Shown: one piece after another, positions 58,522-64,000 of the stretch
Layout of the letters: each line of letters begins with the position of its first letter
Position numbering within the stretch: the first letter of the stretch is position 1
Source: Panaeolus papilionaceus
Lineage: Eukaryota > Basidiomycota > Agaricomycetes > Agaricales
Length of the DNA: 64,000 bases
Assembly (NCBI GenBank): GCA_015501605.1
Contig: JADNRZ010000006.1
Coordinates: 2,232,001-2,296,000, forward strand
Direction of reading: 5' to 3'
Notes under the pieces: model-generated
Seen by the model: only the letters and a program-made list of their open reading frames with translations
Told to the model about the DNA's origin: nothing
The model's database searches: none
Position numbers and translations under genes: made by a program

Positions 58522-61015
58522 TTAACGTCTTTGTGTCTTTCCAGCTTTGCGTTTGCCAGCGAACAGATGTTTTGGCTGAGGAGGGAATTTTTTATGAGCG
58601 CTGGGAATGGAAACAATAAGGTTTGTAGACGCACCATTTTTATTTTGATAGCACGATCACTCTCACCAGCCTTGGCGAGCATGTTACGAGGTCGTTGGTC
58701 AAGGTTACGTAGCTGGTTAGCCTTGTTGTATTGCTATATGAAAAGAAGGGAGTCAGTAAATGTCGGCAAAGTGAGAACAAAAAATCATACAGCTTCATCA
58801 CGCAGACCGGCCAACTGCCTATTTGACCTAGGCACTCTCTTGCTCATAACAGCCCCAGAGTTCGTCTTGACCTTCTTCTTTGGCGCACTCTCCTCTTCGT
58901 CAACGTCCATCCATCCCTCAGCTCCCTCACCCTCATCATCATCTGAACCACTGGCATCCTCCATATCCACATCCTCATCATCCCTCTTCCTCTTCGCTCC
59001 CTGCAGTTTAGCAATTCTCTCTGCGCGTTCTTGGATCCTGCTTGGATCAAGGCCGGCAGCGGTGAGCTCTGTCGTGAGCTCACTGAGCGTACGCAGACCT
59101 GCGGTACGGGGGAGGCGGGCTTGGTTCTTCTTGGATTTTTTGATGCTCTGGGAAGCGATCTTGTGCGATAGTGCGACTTTGGCTTCTTGGGCTTCTCTTT
59201 CGTCATCAGAGTCAAACTGGATTATCAAAAAATGCGTCAGGTTAAATTGTGGGGTGAGATCAGTTAGAGAGACGTACGATATCAGAGTCGCTATCGTAGA
59301 AGCCTTCAGCTTGGAGCTTCTCTTCTTCACGCTCCAGAGCCTCAAGTTTCTCGGCGATATCAGGATCAATAAAGTCTGCGATGTTCTTGCCATCCATGAT
59401 TTCAGGAATGATGTCCATCTTCCATTCAGGGTTGGTGAGAATGTAGTCCTCTGTGCAGGAGAAGAAGAGGGAAGAACCGCAATTAGAGCCAGTTAAAGGC
59501 GACAAAAATAAAATAAAACACACGTTTCATGTTGATGTTGTAGACACCTGGGCCACCTTCCTCTAGCTCGATATCGCGCTGGAGTTTTCTTCTGTCAGGA
59601 TCGTTCTTGTCGTACTTCTTCTTGTCCTTGACGGTGTCGGGGATGAATGGCGCTCTCACAACATCATCACGAGGCTTGGGTTGAGCAACGTGAATTCTGT
59701 TGATGATAGAGTTAACTTTGCTTCCCTTCATCTTGTTCTCGACACGGTGAACAAGAAGGGCATCGCAAGCCTTGTTTTTGAGCTCCATGACGCCCTCTTC
59801 GGAATAACATGACACCTGAACGACTTGAACATCCTCAGCGTTTATGATTTCGTCGACCATGGCACGGGTGTCGGGCTCAAGATCCTCTAGTCTCTTAACA
59901 TCGATTTTGTTAATGACAAGGACGGTTGGCTTGCCAGTGAAGAGGGGTTTGATGGAATGGAAGAGTTTGCACTGATAAAGCAACCCCGATGAGTTTCAAG
60001 GCCAACAAAATAGTGATAAACCCGTACCTGGGCCTCAACAGTGTACCCGCACTGCTCACTGAGATCCATGAAATAGAGAACACAGCTCTTCAGATGCGCG
60101 AGGGCGGTAATACTCTGCATCTCAATGGTGTTCATCTCTTCAAGAGGGTGGTCCAGAATACCAGGGGTATCAATAACCTGCCAGCGCAGGTACTTGTAGT
60201 CTAAATGACCGACAAAGAGAGATTTTGTGGTGAAGGCATAGGGTTGGACGTCAACATCTGCGCGGGTGACTTTGTTGATAAAAGAAGATTTTCCGACGTT
60301 GGGGTAACCACAGATGAGGAGAGTGCGGGTGTTGGGGTCGATGGCGGGAAGACGAGAAATATGTTGGCGAACTTGTTCAAGGTAAGCGAGGGGGTCTTTT
60401 TGTCGGCGCATGATTGTGGCCATGCTGGGTACATTAGAGATAACGAGAGTTCAGATCACACAATTGATTCATCACCAAATACATAGCTCACCGACCAAGG
60501 GCAGCTTTCTTTAGCTGCTTGCAACGATAAAGACTGTCACCAAATTTGAGAAGTCTGACGTAGTCTTTTGCGACATGGTCAATTAAATGGCGAGCCGTCC
60601 TGAGCTGACCAAGGGCAAGCTTGTAATGGTTTTTGTCGTACAAAACATTGAGAAGTGAAGATAGGAAAGGGTGAAGATCCTATAATATTGTCGTTAGCAC
60701 TTAAACTTCCTTCAAAAATTTGAAATGAAACATACATCCAACATGGGGAAGTCGTTCAAAATGGCACCCAGTTTTTCGTCAAAAGTGTCCTGCGTGAATT
60801 TGACCTTTCTCATATAAAAATTCCTTATCCGACTGATTTTGAAGTTTTTGTGAATAACCTAAAGATTATTTGCCGTCAATGTCCACGATCTTGAAGAGCT
60901 AAATGTTATCTGAACTCACAGTGGGTGTTTTTCTTTGAGTCTTGGACAGGACAATATCGAGAAAGTCCATGGCCGTTGGGACTGGCGCAATCGCCTTGAG
61001 ACCGCTTGTGGACAT
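58522..61015 (-). CDS. NOG1: Nucleolar GTP-binding protein 1, 657 aa, nine exons
   Basis: An essential GTPase of 60S ribosomal subunit assembly, working in the nucleolus and on pre-60S particles. G motifs are intact: [10 protein letters not shown] (175-184), DTPGILDHP (221 on) and NKIDVKRL (289 on). The N-terminal region [20 protein letters not shown] and the stretch [20 protein letters not shown] match the NOG1 family. The C-terminal part has [17 protein letters not shown] and FYDSDSDI, an acidic Asp/Glu-rich segment, and ends [20 protein letters not shown]. Exon lengths give 657 codons and the total matches known NOG1 size. The last coding exon is only 17 codons. The start at 61015 ([20 protein letters not shown]) is the first ATG. 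It converges on the aminopeptidase gene and is the most conserved gene in the window. Confidence 0.92.
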
Positions 61016-61306
61016 CTTGGGTGGTTACTGGGAGTTACGGGATTTATGTAGGGGGTTGGCGACGGCGATGGAGGACGCTGTGACCAACGACGAGCTCAGT
61101 CTCAATGCAATGGCAGGGGTAGAAAAATATAGATTTCACACGGTTCACGTGAAAACATATATTTAAGATTGCCGGCCCACTAGCCCTTAATTCCGACGAG
61201 TAGACCAGGTCAAACCCAGTCTCTTACGCAAACTTTGCCAGCTCTAAATTTCATGACATGGTGTAAATTAAGCATGTAATATGAAATTAACAATCGTTAT
61301 AACTTT
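61016..61306. promoter_or_regulatory. Promoter of NOG1 and 3' flank of the dehydrogenase
   Basis: A short head-to-tail spacer between two minus-strand genes. No TATA box is evident. Confidence 0.4.
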
Positions 61307-62593
61307 TTAATGTGCTAGGCAGATGGAAGCAATCTCCTTTACTTTGGGATTTATCTTTTCCAGCTCCACCAACATATCGTCCTGATATTGCAGCAAAAGT
61401 ATTAGCGAAGCGCTGTTGAGTAATGATATCAAAGCTCACCCAAATTTTGTCCTGAATGAAGGAACCAGTCTGGCTCACTACATAGTCGCTAGGTTCAACA
61501 ACTTGCATAGATGAGATGAAGGCACCCCGAAGCTTTTCGGGCTCGTTCTGCATCGCGAGTGCTGCCCACACGAGTTGTCGACTACCTTCCTCAGTCGTAC
61601 GCGCCAAAGCGCGCTCCATTAGCCAGTCTACGACGGCACGAGCCCCTTTGTAGCTCCTGCGTAGGCTGGAATAGCAATATCCAGGACACACCGCATCAAC
61701 AACGAGAGGCTGATTTCGCAGCCTGTCACTCAAGGCGCGCACGAACAAGACATTTAGAACTGTTAGGTAGATATACAAGGAGGGTGAGAACACCTCTAAC
61801 ACATATGGATTCAGAGTTTGGCTTACGTTTGGTATCACCGTACCGCTTGTCCGCAGCAAAGTCCTTACGGTCCATTGTGTCTGCTTTTCCGAGCGTACGC
61901 ACAGGGTGATCCGAACTCTCGACTTTTGCTCCTAGCTTCGTGTAGTAGTGCATTCCGCTTGAAACGACAACCAAACGAGGTATCGTGTCGTACTCTCTAG
62001 CCGTTTTTAATAGGCGGGGGAGAAGCAGAAGGCATAGCAGATTTGTTGAAAGATTATTGACGAGGAAGCTAATAAGGTAAAGTCCAACGAACGAGCCATT
62101 GTAAGTGAAACCAGAACACGACTAATAAATGAGTACTCACGTTACTTCCCAGCCATCAGGACCAGCCTCCGGTGTAGTAGGATTGGCCGGGATAACCGCA
62201 GCGTTCGCTACGAGAATGTCAAGTCGCACATTATCCTTCTCGAATCGGTCGGCGAAAGCATTGACGGAAGCATGGTCTTTGAGATCAACGAGCCACACAT
62301 AGATATTCTTGCATCCTGTCGCTTGCTTAATCTCTGCATGTACTCGTCAGTAAATTAGGGACGCGTCGTTCATCGATTCACGTACGCTGTGAAGCATCCT
62401 CCCCTCGCTTTTTATCTCGGCATGCTAGGATCAGCATTCCCGGGTTCATCGAAGCAAAATGTTTCGCGGCTTCAAATCCTAGACCGACATTGGCACCAAC
62501 AACAACGACTGTCTTCCCTGAAAGATCTTCATGCGGAGCTGGTGGTGTCGTAGCCCACTGGGATCGTATAAATTGCCAAATGGTGGGTTGCAT
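61307..62593 (-). CDS. Short-chain dehydrogenase/reductase, retinol-dehydrogenase-like, about 345 aa
   Basis: An NAD(P)-dependent oxidoreductase with a Rossmann fold, of the fungal retinol dehydrogenase/WW-oxidoreductase-like type. Motifs: TVVVVGANVGLGFEAAKHFA (cofactor-binding TGxxxGxG with Ala for the first Gly-preceding Thr), LACRDKKRGE, VDLKDHASV, LVANAAV (NAG-like), VVVSSGMH (catalytic Ser) and YGDTK (catalytic Tyr and Lys). Six exons are inferred. The last intron is 60 nt (GTGAGC...ATCAG) and yields the family-typical end DDMLVELEKINPKVKEIASI. Without that intron the frame also stays open to 61287, giving an atypical tail. The ATG at 62593 precedes the Rossmann fold by about 24 residues and gives MQPTIWQFIRSQWATTPPAP. 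The substrate is unknown. Confidence 0.85.
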
Positions 62594-63347
62594 AGTTTCA
62601 GCCTTGTACGATTTTGAGAGAGATGAGGAGAATTGTTGAGGTACCACCCAAGGCTTTCGAGGTATTAGTAGGCGCCATTCAAGTCTTCGGGATCGTCGGA
62701 CATTGATGCCGCTTGAACACGCGTTACTCTGGCCGCCTTCTGAGATGACCAACAATTTCCATATGTGCCCAATTTTAATTCGAGGATCGTTTACTCAGCT
62801 ATCACCCAATGTTGACTCAGCTCACACGGCAAGCTACACTGGCGACTATACTCATCGCCCGCATTCTTCCAGAATGATGCGGCAGTATTCGTCACCTGCT
62901 GGCACTCGATATTGATTGCTACGCCTCATCTTTGAGGTCAAACTGGCCCTTCTTGTATATATTGACCTGGAGTCGACTCTATAAAAAGCGATAGTTTGTC
63001 TGACCTTCTGCCCAAGTCTTCAAGCCGTCTCAAATGACCGTAGGTAGTCATATTAAGTACTAACCTTTAATTCTTCGGTTCTTAAGAACGTGGTTGATTT
63101 ATTTACGACACTATCTTGGGGCCATATTGGTCAATAGCGCCTATGGAATTTTTATTCAATTCATAACGTTGAGTGGTCCAGTGAAGGACCCTTGAGATAT
63201 CAGCTAAACTTGCCGGACGCACAGCCACGTTTTGAACGCCGTCCGTGATTCAGAGGATCGGATGCCAACGATCTCGCTTCTCGCTTCTTGCCTCTTCACC
63301 AGGCGCTCGCTCTACGATCAGATAAGAATCCGCTCAAATTCTAGCAG
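62594..63347. promoter_or_regulatory. Divergent promoter region
   Basis: Lies between the dehydrogenase (minus) and the F-box-type gene (plus). Open minus-frame sequence continues upstream of 62593 but without an ATG. No TATA box is certain. Confidence 0.4.
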
Positions 63348-64000
63348 ATGGCGCCAATATTCCCCCCAGAACTGGAACAAAAAATATTCGAGATGGCTTA
63401 TAATCCGGACGATCATGGTACGAACGGGAATTTGATGCTAGTCGCACAGAGAACGCGTATTTGGTGAATGATATCAAATTGATTGTGCACTGATAGGACA
63501 CTGAGCACCAATGAACACTAGGCTGCGTCCCCTCGTATATCGTATCTTCGTTCAGTACACTCAGGCATCAGGGCCATCGAAGACCTTTCCCAATTTAAAC
63601 GACCCAGTTCCGTCATTCATCGACCTCAATGAGATTTGTGGTTTTGCCAAGTATCTGGCTATAGACAGTGATCGCCACAGCTTTGAACGAGTCTCAGAAA
63701 TCATACAAATGTGTCGCAATGTGGAGGATTTAGCTTGCTGGGGAGGGTTGGATCTTCACGAGTTGTGGCCATTCCTTTCGCAGAACACAGTCCTGCGCAT
63801 GCTGTCGGGCATGGTGGACGGCTTGACGCATGAACACTTTCGCTCTGACACATTTTTTCACATAACTCACTTTGAAGTTTTGTATCCCAGTTCCAGCTGG
63901 GACTTTTCCTCTCTCTCCATTTTACCCTCCTTGACCCACCTTTCGATTTATCGGGATCTGGAATACGACCCTGACGACTCCTATTACCAACAAATCGCTG
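63348..64000 (+). CDS. F-box/LRR-type protein, 5' part, runs off the window
   Basis: Exon 1 (63348-63463) encodes MAPIFPPELEQKIFEMAYNP, then MLVAQRTRIW. A 58-nt intron (GTGAAT...ACTAG, 63464-63521) leads into LRPLVYRIFVQYTQASG, giving the classic Agaricomycete pattern PPELExxIFExA followed by LMLVAxRxxxWxxPLxYR. The rest is LRR-like, with FERVSEIIQMCRNVEDLACW and SLSILPSLTHLSIYRDLEY. The frame remains open to base 64000, so the C-terminus is missing here. Probably an SCF substrate receptor or an F-box-derived protein. The substrate is unknown. Confidence 0.7.

Noticed and set aside
58531..59496. 321-codon plus-strand ORF
   Set aside because: It lies antisense to NOG1 exons and introns. Its serine-rich composition is the complement of NOG1's acidic region.
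61287..61440. Dehydrogenase reading frame continuing to 61287
   Set aside because: Removing a 60-nt GT-AG intron gives the family-typical C-terminus ending at 61307, which is better supported.
1..64000. CRISPR arrays, prophage, bacterial operons and ribosomal RNA
   Set aside because: Spliced eukaryotic genes throughout, with no regularly spaced repeats and no rRNA-like conserved blocks.

Overview
This window looks like nuclear DNA of a mushroom-forming basidiomycete (Agaricomycete). Genes are dense with introns of roughly 50-80 nt that use GTRNGT donors and CTAAY branch sites. The gene families also fit: a divergent G-alpha protein, an F-box protein, BTB-domain proteins, fungal small secreted glycopeptides, an HXT/lactose-permease-type sugar transporter, NOG1, a Sec2-type Rab exchange factor and aminopeptidase P. 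I cannot name the species from sequence alone.

Layout, left to right. 0-12 kb: a hypothetical nuclear-type protein (1.7-2.7 kb, minus), degenerate fragments near 5 kb, and a 16-exon G-alpha gene (6.3-9.6 kb, minus). 12-21 kb: an F-box protein (plus), then a secreted kinase-like protein (15.6-16.8 kb, minus), then about 4 kb without recognisable genes. 21-32 kb: a small family protein with a repeated VPPxxRTxY motif, a short relative of a fragment near 40 kb, and a segmental tandem duplication. Each unit of that duplication holds a BTB gene on the minus strand and, divergently, the 5' end of a membrane-protein gene. In the first unit the membrane-protein gene is only a truncated, interrupted 5' piece; in the second it is complete. 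32-35 kb: a SEC2 homologue (plus), then a degenerate second copy of the secreted kinase-like gene (minus).

36-47 kb is an accessory stretch. It holds two intact eight-cysteine secreted glycopeptide genes with identical exon phases, a third broken copy beside the second, gene fragments, and a hypothetical gene (42.0-42.9 kb, minus) that shares the VPPxxRTxY-like motif. 47.5-50.6 kb is a 27-exon sugar transporter (minus). 50.6-53.9 kb has no clear gene. 53.9-62.6 kb is a conserved block: aminopeptidase P (plus), NOG1 (minus, convergent with it) and a short-chain dehydrogenase (minus). The right edge cuts an F-box/LRR-type gene (plus).

The features most worth following are real micro-exons (5, 8 and 9 nt) that restore invariant motifs in the transporter and the G-alpha protein, a GC-AG intron in the G-alpha gene, the secreted kinase-like protein with a complete set of kinase motifs, and the roughly 4-kb tandem duplication with its clipped gene. 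Exon models were built by hand. Where a total length was summed over exons, it is a multiple of three.
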